Shown: piece after piece, positions 53,505 through 62,137 of the stretch
How positions within the stretch are numbered: the first letter of the stretch is position 1
Layout: the number at the start of each line of letters is the position of its first letter
DNA from: Hyphomicrobiales bacterium
GTDB taxonomy: Bacteria; Pseudomonadota; Alphaproteobacteria; Rhodospirillales; JACKKN01
Assembly (NCBI GenBank): GCA_024236415.1
Contig: JACKKN010000019.1
Coordinates: forward strand, 7,692 to 71,691
Reading direction: 5' to 3'
Length of the DNA: 64,000 bases
The notes under the pieces: model-generated
What the model saw: only the letters and a program-made list of their open reading frames with translations
Database searches by the model: none
What the model was told of the DNA's origin: nothing
Position numbers and translations under genes: made by a program

Positions 53505-54221
53505 ATGGAACAGCATATCCTCGTCGTCGATGACGACCCGGACCTGAGGGACTTCCTCGCGGAGTATTTCGCCGACCACGGGTTCAAGGTGACCGGCGTG
53601 CCGGACGGCATCGCCATGCGGCGCGTGCTGGCCGAAGAGGAGATCGACCTGATCGTCCTCGACCTGAACCTGCCCGGGGAATCGGGATTCGACCTGGCGC
53701 GCAGCGTGCGCACGGATTCGAGCATCCCCATCATCATGCTGACCGGCCGCAGCGACGAGACCGACCGGGTGGTGGGGCTGGAGCTGGGCGCCGACGACTA
53801 TGTGGCCAAGCCGTTCAGCGCCCGCGAGCTGCTGGCCCGGGTCGGCGCCGTGCTGCGCCGGGTGACCACGCCGGGCGAGGGCGGGACCGCCAACCTGGAG
53901 GTCAAGGTCTGCACCTTCGAGGGCTGGCGCATGGATTTCACCGCCGGCCGGCTGACCTCGCCCGAGGGCGAGGAGATCAAGCTGACCACCGGCGAATACA
54001 AGCTGCTGACCGCCTTCCTGACCCACGCCAACCGGGTGCTGAGCCGCGACCAGATCCTGAACCTGACCGGCGGCCTGGACAGCGACGTGTTCGACCGCAG
54101 CATCGACATCCAGGTCATGCGCCTCAGGCGCAAGATCGAGCCGGTGCCCGAACGCCCGTCCTTCATCGAAACCGTGCGCGGCCTGGGCTATGTGTTCCGC
54201 CCGCCGGTGAAATGGGTGTGA
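53505..54221 (+). CDS. OmpR/PhoB-family response regulator
   Basis: 238 residues from ATG 53505. The receiver (1-120) has phosphoacceptor Asp53 in LIVLDLNLPGESG, and the usual DDD and Lys (YVAKPFSAREL). A winged-helix DNA-binding domain follows (about 138-236, TTGEYKLLTAFLTHANRVLSRDQIL, RSIDIQVMRLRRKIE, TVRGLGYVFRPP). Together with the hybrid kinase 72 bp downstream it forms a two-component system. The target genes are unknown; the AsmA-like gene upstream is a candidate. Confidence 0.92.
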   Translation: MEQHILVVDDDPDLRDFLAEYFADHGFKVTGVPDGIAMRRVLAEEEIDLIVLDLNLPGESGFDLARSVRTDSSIPIIMLTGRSDETDRVVGLELGADDYVAKPFSARELLARVGAVLRRVTTPGEGGTANLEVKVCTFEGWRMDFTAGRLTSPEGEEIKLTTGEYKLLTAFLTHANRVLSRDQILNLTGGLDSDVFDRSIDIQVMRLRRKIEPVPERPSFIETVRGLGYVFRPPVKWV

Positions 54222-54293
54222 CGGCCTAGCGGCGCCGCTTCGCCCCTCCGCCGAACGGGCAGCCGGCGGGGACGGGCGGATCCTGAAATCCGG

Positions 54294-56945
54294 GTGAAAC
54301 AGGCGTTTGCTACCCGGACGCGGGACCAACAACAAGATGCCCGCGAACGCATGGAAATTGCCTTGAGCGACGGCCGTCGGATCCTTCTCCTGATCCTGAT
54401 CATGATGGTGGTGGCGCTGTCCATCGCCGTCTCGTCCGTCAGCATGCTGTACAGCGCCGCCTTCGAGCAGGAGCGCGCCAACCTGGTGGAGATGGCCGAC
54501 ACCCAGGTCGGCCTGCTGCTGGCCGGTGCCGGCGCCGGGCTGGACGCCCGCGCGCGGGCCCTGGCCAGGGCCCAGGACCTGCCCGACGACCACGGCCATT
54601 TCGGCGCCACCGGCGAGCTGCTGCTGGCCGAGGCCAGCGGCGGCGCCGTGCGGTTCCTGCGGACGCGGCGGTTCGAGGACGCCGCCGGCGGCGCCGCGGC
54701 GGGGGCCAAGGCGATCCGCCTGAACAGCCGCGCCGCCCAGCCCATCCGCGAGGCCCTGGCCGGCAACGTCGGGTCCATGTCGACCCTGGACGACCGCGGC
54801 AAGGCGGTGCTGGCCGCCTACGCGCCGGTGCCCGGGTTGGGCCTGGCGGTGGTGGCCAAGATCGACGAGGACGAGATCCGCAGGCCGTTCTTCCACACCG
54901 GCATCGTGGTGTTCGTGCTGACCCTGGTCTGCGTCGCCATCGGCACCTTGCTGATCTTCCGCGTCACCCGGCCCATCGTCGACAAGCTGCAGCACAGCGA
55001 ATCGCGCCTGACCGAGAAGAACGCCCAGTGGGAGGCGGCCACCGACAACCTGCCCATCGGCTTCGCCATGATCGAGATCCGCAGCGGCGCGTTCCAGTAC
55101 GTGAACGAGCAGTTCCAGGACGTGTGCGGCTTCTCCGACCTGGTGCCCGACCTGGACACCTTCTTCGCCCGGGTGTTCCCCGACCCCGCCTACCGCACCG
55201 AAATCGCCGAACGCATCAAGGGAGGCCTGCGCGAGACCGGGTCGGCCCGGCGCCTGTGGGACGACCTGCGCCTGACCCGCAGCGACGGCACCCCGCGGCG
55301 CGCCGACGTGACCTGCATCCCCCTGCCCGAACAGGGGCTGGCGATCCTGCTGCTGTGGGACGTGACCGAGCGCCAGGAAGCCATCGACGCCCTGTACGAG
55401 AGCGAGATCCGCGCCGTCGCCGCCCAGCGCCTGCTGACCGACGCTATCGAGAACATCTCCGAGGGCTTCGCCCTGTTCGACGCCGCCGACTGCCTGGTCA
55501 TCTGCAACGAGAAGTACCGCGCCCTGTACCCCAAGATCTCGGACATGATCGTGCCCGGGGTGCGGTTCAAGGACCTGGCCGCCACCGCCGCCGCCCGCGG
55601 CCAGTACCGCGGCGCCGTCGGCCGCGAGGACGAGTGGATCGAAACCCGCATCCGCCAGCACCTGTCGGCGTCCCAGCCCATCGAGCTGGAACTGGAGGGC
55701 GGCCAGACCATCCTGGTCAACGAGCACCCCACCGGCGACGGCGGCATCGTCGCCGTGCACACGGACGTGACCATCCTGAAGCAGACCGAGCAGCAGCTCC
55801 TGCAGGCCCAGAAGATGGAGGCCGTGGGCCAGCTCACGGGCGGTATCGCCCACGATTTCAATAACATCCTGGCCATCATTCAAGGAAACATCGAATTCCT
55901 TGAGGAGAAGGTGGAAGACAACGAGCGGGCCAAGCGCCTGGCCGGCAAGGCCCTGGAGGCCTGCAAGCGGGCCGGGCAGTTGACCCACCGCCTGCTGGCC
56001 TTCTCGCGCAAGCAGCACCTGCAGCCCGAGATCCTGGACGTCAGCGCCGTGGTGTCGGGCATGGTCGACCTGCTGCGCCGGACCCTGGACGAGAGCATCT
56101 CGGTGCAGACCAGCTACATCGCCAAGCCGTGGCCGGTGAAGGCGGACCCGGTGCAGCTGGAGAACGCGATCCTGAACCTGGCCGTCAACGCGCGCGACGC
56201 CATGCCCGGCGGCGGCAGCTTCCGGGTCGAGGTGGAGAACCGGGCCATCGGCTCCGGCGACGTGCGCGAGGCCGAATTCCTGCTGCCCGGCCGCTATGTC
56301 ATCATCGCCGTGCACGACACCGGCACCGGCATGCCGCCCGAGGTGGCCGAGCGGGTCTTCGACCCCTTCTTCACCACCAAGGAAACGGGCCAGGGCAGCG
56401 GCCTGGGGCTCAGCATGGTCTATGGCTTCGTCAAGCAGTCCAACGGGTTCGTGCTGATCGACAGCACGGTGGGCGAGGGCACCACCATCCGCCTGTTCCT
56501 GCCGGCCTGCGACGACCGCGAATCCCTGGCCGGGGCGCCGTCCGGCGACACCGCCGCGCGCAAGGTGGCCGGCGGGTCCGAAACCATCCTGGTCACCGAG
56601 GACGAGGGCGAGGTGCGGGCCCTGGCGGTGCAGGCCCTGCGCGACCTGGGCTACAACGTGTTGGAGGCCGACAACGGGCCCTCGGCCCTGTCGGTGCTGG
56701 ACAGCGAGCCGGCCATCGACCTGCTGTTCACCGACATCGTCATGCCCGGCGGCCTGAACGGCCGCGAACTGGCCGAACGCGCCGTCAGCCGCAAGCCGGG
56801 CCTGCGGGTGCTGTTCACCACCGGGTATGCGTCGAACCACCTGGTCGGCGGCGAGGACGCGGAAACGGGGCCCTTCAGCCTGTTGACCAAGCCCTACAGC
56901 AAGGTCCACCTGGCGGAGATGGTGCGCTCGACCCTGGACGCCTGA
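54294..56945 (+). CDS. hybrid sensor histidine kinase with receiver domain
   Basis: 883 residues from GTG 54294; an ATG at 54351 is an alternative and neither has a strong ribosome site. A first membrane helix (about 30-55) and a second (about 200-226) enclose a small periplasmic domain. Two PAS-like domains (about 240-365 and 375-500) precede HisKA with His520 in GGIAHDFNNILAI. The HATPase has NLAVNARDAM and GQGSGLGLSMVYGF. A C-terminal receiver has Asp814 in LLFTDIVMPGG. The HDFNN version of the H box is common in hybrid kinases. Signal unknown; the partner is probably the OmpR-type regulator upstream. Confidence 0.92.
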   Translation: MKQAFATRTRDQQQDARERMEIALSDGRRILLLILIMMVVALSIAVSSVSMLYSAAFEQERANLVEMADTQVGLLLAGAGAGLDARARALARAQDLPDDHGHFGATGELLLAEASGGAVRFLRTRRFEDAAGGAAAGAKAIRLNSRAAQPIREALAGNVGSMSTLDDRGKAVLAAYAPVPGLGLAVVAKIDEDEIRRPFFHTGIVVFVLTLVCVAIGTLLIFRVTRPIVDKLQHSESRLTEKNAQWEAATDNLPIGFAMIEIRSGAFQYVNEQFQDVCGFSDLVPDLDTFFARVFPDPAYRTEIAERIKGGLRETGSARRLWDDLRLTRSDGTPRRADVTCIPLPEQGLAILLLWDVTERQEAIDALYESEIRAVAAQRLLTDAIENISEGFALFDAADCLVICNEKYRALYPKISDMIVPGVRFKDLAATAAARGQYRGAVGREDEWIETRIRQHLSASQPIELELEGGQTILVNEHPTGDGGIVAVHTDVTILKQTEQQLLQAQKMEAVGQLTGGIAHDFNNILAIIQGNIEFLEEKVEDNERAKRLAGKALEACKRAGQLTHRLLAFSRKQHLQPEILDVSAVVSGMVDLLRRTLDESISVQTSYIAKPWPVKADPVQLENAILNLAVNARDAMPGGGSFRVEVENRAIGSGDVREAEFLLPGRYVIIAVHDTGTGMPPEVAERVFDPFFTTKETGQGSGLGLSMVYGFVKQSNGFVLIDSTVGEGTTIRLFLPACDDRESLAGAPSGDTAARKVAGGSETILVTEDEGEVRALAVQALRDLGYNVLEADNGPSALSVLDSEPAIDLLFTDIVMPGGLNGRELAERAVSRKPGLRVLFTTGYASNHLVGGEDAETGPFSLLTKPYSKVHLAEMVRSTLDA

Positions 56946-57149
56946 CCGCCCGGTCCCCTGACCGCCGGAAGTGCGGCCGTTTCCCCGGCCGCCGGCGCGG
57001 AACCGCCGGTTCCGCGCGGTGTAATACTTGAAACCAAATACCGCTTCTCCGGATATCGGGGTGAAACACGCCCTTGGTTTGATGGGAACCGTCGATGAAG
57101 CGGGAATGACCCCGTCCATCGCGCCAGGATTTCAGCCCAGGAGGCTGCC

Positions 57150-57473
57150 ATGCGCACGATTTTGGCCAGTACGATCATTGCCCTGACCGCCGCCGCGGTC
57201 GTCGGCACCCACGCCGCTCCGGCCCAGGCCCAGGCCTGTGCCAAGCGCGAGGACATCGTCAAGACCCTGGCCAGCCAGTACGGCGAGGCCCGCACCGCCC
57301 GCGGCGTGTCGCAGACCGCCAATTCCCTGGTCGAACTGTTCACCGGCCCCAGCGGCACCTGGTCGCTGGTGGTGACCGGACCCACCGGCATCTCCTGCCT
57401 CGTCTCCGCCGGCGAGAACTGGGAAACGGTGCCCGACAAGATGGTGGCCAAGGCCGAGCCTGGCGGCATCTGA
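57150..57473 (+). CDS. small secreted hypothetical protein
   Basis: 107 residues with a signal peptide (about 1-28, ending AQAQ). The mature part (ACAKREDIVKTLASQYGEARTARGV...WSLVVTGPTGISCLVSAGENWE) has two cysteines, probably a disulfide, and ends near a short Gly/Pro tail. There is no domain I recognise. It is followed at 82 bp by the DUF1150 gene. The ribosome site GGAGGC lies seven bases before the ATG. It is probably a periplasmic protein, function unknown. Confidence 0.8.
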   Translation: MRTILASTIIALTAAAVVGTHAAPAQAQACAKREDIVKTLASQYGEARTARGVSQTANSLVELFTGPSGTWSLVVTGPTGISCLVSAGENWETVPDKMVAKAEPGGI

Positions 57474-57554
57474 ACCGACCCCCGACCGCAACCGCAAAAT
57501 TAGACCCGAACCAAAGCCGCCGAAACGCCACCAATCCCCGAAAGGACCCGTCCC

Positions 57555-57803
57555 ATGAAGACCGTCGACCGAACCCTCCCCGAAACCGTGACAGCCACCG
57601 TCGAGGTGCCGGCCGTGTCGGTCGAGGATCTGGCCCGCTGGGACGTGGACGAAACCATCTACGTGCGCCCCATGCCCCTGGAAGACGGCCATGCCCTGGC
57701 CGTCTATGCCGCCGACGGCACCTTCCTGGAGATGGTCTACTCCCTGGGCGAGGTCCTGGTCGTCGCCGGCGACCACGACATGACCGTCGCCACCGTGCAC
57801 TGA
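57555..57803 (+). CDS. DUF1150-family small protein
   Basis: 82 residues. The sequence resembles DUF1150 proteins of alphaproteobacteria: an acidic first half, then ETIYVRPMPLEDGHALAVYAADGTFLEM and an MTVATVH end. Such proteins are often next to small heat-shock genes; none is seen here. The function is unknown. It is followed by a strong terminator at 57854. Confidence 0.75.
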   Translation: MKTVDRTLPETVTATVEVPAVSVEDLARWDVDETIYVRPMPLEDGHALAVYAADGTFLEMVYSLGEVLVVAGDHDMTVATVH

Positions 57804-57853
57804 TCTTTCCGACAGGCGTCCCAACCGGCCCCCGGCCGAATGCCACATTGCCC

Positions 57854-57880
57854 GCCCCGGCTCGCGCCGGGGCTTTTTTT
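57854..57880 (+). terminator. strong Rho-independent terminator
   Basis: An 8-bp perfect GC stem (57854-57861 with 57866-57873, GCCCCGGC/GCCGGGGC) has a TCGC loop and is followed by seven T (57874-57880). It ends the DUF1150 transcript, about 50 bp past its stop. Confidence 0.92.
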
Positions 57881-57946
57881 CGTCCGATCCGGCGGTTGAA
57901 CGGCGCGCCCGAATGGGCCGGAAACCGGTTGTTTCCCTAAGGTCCA

Positions 57947-59098
57947 TTGCCTATTGTTAAGGCGCGCGCCGCCGTCGGAGCCGCGCGCGGGCGATGGGCG
58001 TGGCGGAGGCGGAACTTGGTTCGACGTTGGCGGTTCTTGGCGGCCCTGGCCGTGCTGATGGGCGTTGCGGCCGGCGCCGTGCCGGCCGGCCCCGTGGCGG
58101 CGGCCGACACGGCCACCGCCCGTACCCCGTTTCCGTCCGATCCCTGGGCCCTGCCGGACTGGCGCACGGCGCCCGTGGCGGGGCGCGCCATGCAGGCGCC
58201 GCCGCGGCCGGTCCTGCCCGCCACCGGCGCGGCCACGGTGCGCACGCCCTTTCCGGAAAACCCGTGGCAGCCGGCGCGGCGGCCGTCGGCCGACCCCGTG
58301 CCGGTGGCGACGACCCGGGTGACCCTGCCGGCCACGGGCGGCACCAAGGGGACGCCGTTCCCCGCCGACCCCTGGGGCCGGGGCGCCGTGGCGGCGCCCG
58401 CCGTGTCCGCGACCCCGGCACTGGCCCCCGGATACGTCGCCGGCACCGCCACCGGCGCCATGCCGTGGAAGGCGCCGGCGGGCGCCATGCCGTGGAAGGC
58501 CCCGGCGGGCGCCGCGCCGGCGCCGGCCCAGACCGCCGCGGCGGCCGACGGGGGCGACGGCCGCGGCTGGCAGTTCTCCGATTTCTGGCGCAAGCGCTGG
58601 GCCATCGCCGGCTACCTGGGCCTGGGCACCGAGGGCGGCATCGAGGACCTGCCCCTGTTCGAGGCCGACTTCAACGCCGCCTACATCGCCACCATCGAGG
58701 GCAGCCTGGAATTCTTCAACATCTACGACTGGGTCGCCGTCGAGGCCGCCGCCAACCTGACCAAGTACTTCCACGACCAGGACAACACCGAGGGCAACCT
58801 GTTCCTGATCCTGCGCTGGCTCAAGTTCCCGTGGGACCGGTGGGTGGACACCAGCTTCGCGGTGGGCGAGGGCATCTCCTACGCCACCCCCGTGGGGTCG
58901 ATCGAGAAGCGGCGCTCGCCCACGGTCACGTCGAACCTGCTGAACTACCTGATGTTCGAGATCGAGGTCACCAAGCCCGGCGCCGAGCATTGGAGCGGGT
59001 TCATGCGCATCCACCACCGGTCCGGCGTGTTCGGCCTGTACAACGATGTTAGCAAGGGGTCCAACTTCCTGGTATGGGGCCTCAGGTACCGGTTCTGA
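57947..59098 (+). CDS. probable outer-membrane protein with TPFPxDPW repeats
   Basis: 383 residues if started at TTG 57947; the true start may lie a little downstream. A hydrophobic signal (about 28-52, FLAALAVLMGVAAGAVPAG) is preceded by a very basic N-terminus. After it come three copies of a TPFPxxPW motif (TPFPSDPW, TPFPENPW, TPFPADPW) and a doubled GAMPWKAPA. The rest (about 205-383) is beta-rich: GYLGLGTEGGIEDLPLFEADFNAAY, SLEFFNIYDWVAVEAAANLTKYF, SFAVGEGISYATPVG, and ends in LRYRF, like a beta-barrel C-terminal signal. No known family; it may be an outer-membrane protein. Confidence 0.75.
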   Translation: MPIVKARAAVGAARGRWAWRRRNLVRRWRFLAALAVLMGVAAGAVPAGPVAAADTATARTPFPSDPWALPDWRTAPVAGRAMQAPPRPVLPATGAATVRTPFPENPWQPARRPSADPVPVATTRVTLPATGGTKGTPFPADPWGRGAVAAPAVSATPALAPGYVAGTATGAMPWKAPAGAMPWKAPAGAAPAPAQTAAAADGGDGRGWQFSDFWRKRWAIAGYLGLGTEGGIEDLPLFEADFNAAYIATIEGSLEFFNIYDWVAVEAAANLTKYFHDQDNTEGNLFLILRWLKFPWDRWVDTSFAVGEGISYATPVGSIEKRRSPTVTSNLLNYLMFEIEVTKPGAEHWSGFMRIHHRSGVFGLYNDVSKGSNFLVWGLRYRF

Positions 59099-59114
59099 TG
59101 GCCGGCGCCGGCAC

Positions 59115-61109
59115 ATGAGCGCCCGCGCCGGCGGCGCCGCCGTCCTGCTGTTCCTGCTGGTCTGGATTTCAGGCGCCTGGTTCCTGCAGTTTCCCGGCAA
59201 CGCCAACGTGGTCAGCCGCATGGCCCTGGCCGTGGGCCTGGCCACCCGGGGCACGGCGGCCATCGACCCGTTCGCCGACCTGACCATCGACAAGGCCCGC
59301 CTGGGCGACCACACCTATTCCGACAAGGCGCCCGGCATGGCCTTCATGGCCACACCCGTGGTGGCCCTGGCCAGCGGCGTGCTGACCGCCCTGGGCCGGT
59401 CCACCGACCTGGTCGAGGACGGCCGGCTGACCTGGCGCTTCCACTGGCTGACCTTCCTGTGCACGGTCCTGACCTCGGGGCTGCTGACGGCCCTGGCGGC
59501 GGCGGCCCTGTTCCGCGTGGCGCGGGACCTGGGCGGCGGGCACGGCGCGGTGATGGCCGTACTGGCCTACGCCGTCGCCAGCCCGGTGCTGGGCTGGTCC
59601 GGGGCCTTCTTCGGCCACGCCGCGGCGGCGGCCCTGCTGTTCCTGGGCTTCGCCCGGGTGCGCGACCTGACCGCCGGCGGCCGGCCGTCCCCGGCGCGCG
59701 CGGCCGGGGCCGGGTTCCTGCTGGCCTGGGCGGTGGTGGTGGAGTTTCCCGCCGCGCCGGCGGCGGCGGTGATCGCCGTCTATGGCCTGGTGCGGGGGCT
59801 GCGCCGGGTGCGGCGCGGCCTGCCGGCGGCCCTGGCGGCGGCGGTGGCCGGCGGCGCCGTGGCCGCGGTGCCGCTGTTCGTCTACAACACCCTGGTGTTC
59901 GGCGGGCCCCTGAACCTGGGCTACCAGCACGTGGTCGGGTTCGAGGGCATGCACGAGGGCTTCCTGGGCCTGACCGCGCCCGATCCCTGGGTGCTGGTCG
60001 AGATCCTGGTCCTGCCCTACCGCGGCCTGCTGTGGCTGGCCCCGGCGCTGCTGCTGGCGCCGTGGGGCCTGGCGCGGCTGTGGCGCCGCGGCACCGGCGG
60101 CCGCGCCGAGGCGGCGGTGATCGCCGCCGTGGCCGCCTATTTCCTGGCCTTCAACGCCGCCTACCACTACTGGGACGGCGGCTGGTCCACGGGGCCGCGC
60201 CACGTCACCCCCATGATCCCGTTCCTGGCCCTGGCCCTGGCGCCCCTGTGGCGCGGCGCCGTGGCGCAGGGGGCCCTGGCCGCCCTGGTGCTGGCCGGGG
60301 CGGCGGTGTCGGTGGTCTGCGCCGGCACCTCCATGACGGTCTCGATCGACTACCCCTTCCCCCTGGCGGACCCCCTGATCCCGCAGTTCCTGGCCGGCGA
60401 CCTGCGCTTCTCGCCGGCGGTGCTGGCCCTGGTCCCGCTGCAGCGGTGGGCGGCGCTGCTGCCCCTGGCCGCCCTGTGGGCCGTGGGCCTGGCGCTGGTC
60501 TGGCGCCTGGCCCCTGGCGGCGGGGCGGCGGCGACCCCATCTGAGGGGAAGCGGAACCAAGAGGGAGAGACGGGCATGTCCCAAGGCGACGTGGCGACAC
60601 TGGCGGGCGGGTGCTTCTGGTGCCTGGAGGCCGTCTACCTGGACCTGAAGGGAATCACCAAGGTGGTCTCCGGCTACATGGGCGGGGCCATGGACGACCC
60701 CGACTACCGGTCCGTCTGCGGCGGCCACACCGGCCACGCCGAGGTGGTGCAGGTAACCTTCGACCCGGCGGTGATCTCCTACGCCCAGATCCTGGACGTG
60801 TTCTTCACCATCCACGATCCGACCCAGCTCAACCGCCAGGGCAACGACGTGGGGACCCAGTACCGCTCGGCCATCTTCACCCACTCGGACGCCCAGCGGG
60901 CCGAGGCCGAGGCGGCGGTGCAGCGGGCGGCCGGCCTGTGGGGCGGCGCCATCGTCACCGAGGTCACCGACGCCGTCACCTTCTGGCCGGCCGAGGACTA
61001 CCACCAGGACTACTACGCCAACAACCCCAACCAGCCGTACTGCATGTTCGTGGTGGCGCCCAAGGTGGCCAAGGCCCGGTCCGAGTTCACGGCGCTGCTC
61101 AAGTCCTGA
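59115..61109 (+). CDS. polytopic membrane protein reading in frame into MsrA
   Basis: 664 residues from ATG 59115. The N-terminal part (1-475) has about ten membrane helices and resembles GT39/PMT-like glycosyltransferases in layout: a short lumenal start with NVVSRMALAVGL, FADLTIDKARLGDHTYSDKAPG, and later YHYWDGGWSTGPRHVTPMIP. No stop follows: a hydrophilic linker (TPSEGKRNQEGETG) runs directly into a complete MsrA domain (about 488-664). A ribosome site before the MsrA ATG at 60576 suggests that two genes may be read separately, or that a lost base removed the first stop; another frame ends TGA at 60544. A true fusion is possible. Confidence 0.7.
   Translation: MSARAGGAAVLLFLLVWISGAWFLQFPGNANVVSRMALAVGLATRGTAAIDPFADLTIDKARLGDHTYSDKAPGMAFMATPVVALASGVLTALGRSTDLVEDGRLTWRFHWLTFLCTVLTSGLLTALAAAALFRVARDLGGGHGAVMAVLAYAVASPVLGWSGAFFGHAAAAALLFLGFARVRDLTAGGRPSPARAAGAGFLLAWAVVVEFPAAPAAAVIAVYGLVRGLRRVRRGLPAALAAAVAGGAVAAVPLFVYNTLVFGGPLNLGYQHVVGFEGMHEGFLGLTAPDPWVLVEILVLPYRGLLWLAPALLLAPWGLARLWRRGTGGRAEAAVIAAVAAYFLAFNAAYHYWDGGWSTGPRHVTPMIPFLALALAPLWRGAVAQGALAALVLAGAAVSVVCAGTSMTVSIDYPFPLADPLIPQFLAGDLRFSPAVLALVPLQRWAALLPLAALWAVGLALVWRLAPGGGAAATPSEGKRNQEGETGMSQGDVATLAGGCFWCLEAVYLDLKGITKVVSGYMGGAMDDPDYRSVCGGHTGHAEVVQVTFDPAVISYAQILDVFFTIHDPTQLNRQGNDVGTQYRSAIFTHSDAQRAEAEAAVQRAAGLWGGAIVTEVTDAVTFWPAEDYHQDYYANNPNQPYCMFVVAPKVAKARSEFTALLKS
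60576..61109 (+). CDS. msrA: peptide-methionine (S)-S-oxide reductase MsrA (possible separate start)
   Basis: 177 residues if started at ATG 60576, where GAGGGAGAGA supports initiation. The MsrA signature is intact: GGCFWCLEAVY with the catalytic Cys, GYMGGAMDDPDYRSVCGGHTGHAEVVQVTFDP, HDPTQLNRQGNDVGTQYRSAIF and YHQDYYANNPNQPYC, with a resolving Cys near the end. It repairs methionine sulfoxide in proteins. It is listed separately from the longer reading frame because a normal MsrA begins here; it could be expressed alone from an internal start. It ends overlapping the convergent DMT gene by 11 bp. Confidence 0.85.
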   Translation: MSQGDVATLAGGCFWCLEAVYLDLKGITKVVSGYMGGAMDDPDYRSVCGGHTGHAEVVQVTFDPAVISYAQILDVFFTIHDPTQLNRQGNDVGTQYRSAIFTHSDAQRAEAEAAVQRAAGLWGGAIVTEVTDAVTFWPAEDYHQDYYANNPNQPYCMFVVAPKVAKARSEFTALLKS

Positions 61110-62034
61110 CCCTTCTGTCGCGCCGCAGCCAGCGCAGGGGCCGGCCGTCGATGGCGGCCAGGCCGCCGGCGATCAGCGCCATGCCCGCCGCCTGGGCCCC
61201 GTCCAGGCGCTCGCCCAGCACCAGGGCGCCCAGCAGGATGGCGGTGACCGGGATCAGGAAGGTGACCAGCAGCAGGTTGGTGGCCCCGGCGGCGGCCAGG
61301 ATGCGGAAATAGAGGACGTAGCCCACCGCCGTGCTGGCCAGGGCCAGGCCGGCCACGGCGGCCCAGGTGACGGCGCCCGGCATGGCCAGGGTCCACGGCC
61401 GGTCCAGCACCAGCACCAGGGGCAGCATCATCACCGTGGTCGCCGTCACCTGGCCGGCGGCGGTGACCAGGGGCGGCCGGCCGGCGAAGCGCCGCCCGTA
61501 GACCCCGGCGAAGGCGTAGGACAGGGCCGCCCCAACCACCGCGACCTGCCCCCACACCTCGGTACCCAGTCCGGCCAGGGCGCCGGGCCCGATCAGCACC
61601 ACCACCCCGGCCAGTCCCAGGGCCACGCCGGCCAGGCGGTGGCCGGTCAGCCGCTCGTCGGCCGTCAGCAGGTGCGCCACCACCACGGTCCACAGCGGCG
61701 TGGTGGCGTTCAGGATCGACGCCAGCCCGCCGGAGATCCGGGTCTGGCCCCAGAAGATGAGGCAGAAGGGCACCAGGTTGTTGAGGACCCCCATGGCGGC
61801 GAAGGTGGCCCAGGTCGCCCGGTCCGCCGGCAGGCGCAGGCCGCGGGCGTGCAGCAGCAGGACCAGCGCCAGGGCGGCCAGGGAAACGCGGCAGAACACC
61901 AGGGTCAGCGGCGGCAGTTCCCGCAGCGCCACCTCGACGAAGAAGAAGGTGCCGCCCCACAGCACGGACAGCAGGACAAGCAGGGTCCATTCGCGCCCGC
62001 CCATGGTCAGGGTGCCGGTGGTGGGTGCGGTCAT
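61099..62034 (-). CDS. EamA/DMT-family transporter (RhaT/YdcZ-like)
   Basis: 311 residues from ATG 62034 (CGAGGAGACC ribosome site). There are ten predicted membrane helices in two EamA repeats (about 15-140, 155-290), starting with LLVLLSVLWGGTFFFVEVALRE and TLVFCRVSLAALAL. It has features of metabolite exporters. The substrate cannot be read. The upstream gap contains a perfect palindrome at 62101-62111; the divergent gene at 62138 is a small unknown protein, not a regulator. Confidence 0.9.
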   Translation of the reverse strand: MTAPTTGTLTMGGREWTLLVLLSVLWGGTFFFVEVALRELPPLTLVFCRVSLAALALVLLLHARGLRLPADRATWATFAAMGVLNNLVPFCLIFWGQTRISGGLASILNATTPLWTVVVAHLLTADERLTGHRLAGVALGLAGVVVLIGPGALAGLGTEVWGQVAVVGAALSYAFAGVYGRRFAGRPPLVTAAGQVTATTVMMLPLVLVLDRPWTLAMPGAVTWAAVAGLALASTAVGYVLYFRILAAAGATNLLLVTFLIPVTAILLGALVLGERLDGAQAAGMALIAGGLAAIDGRPLRWLRRDRRVRT

Positions 62035-62100
62035 GGTCGGTCTCCTCGGTTGCGGTGGCACGGACCCTAGGGCCCGGTCGGCGCCGCCGCACTCCGAAAC

Positions 62101-62111
62101 TTGCGTCGCAA
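62101..62111. promoter_or_regulatory. 11-bp palindrome in divergent promoter region
   Basis: TTGCGTCGCAA is a perfect palindrome around a central T, 67 bp upstream of the DMT gene and 27 bp before the gene at 62138. It is a possible operator; no regulator is known. Confidence 0.3.
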
Positions 62112-62137
62112 CCGGTGGCCGGCCCTATAATCGGGCC

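Noticed and set aside
52953..57119. 1388-codon open frame on the minus strand across the regulator and kinase genes
   Set aside because: It is the complementary shadow of clear two-component domains on the plus strand; no family-like sequence.
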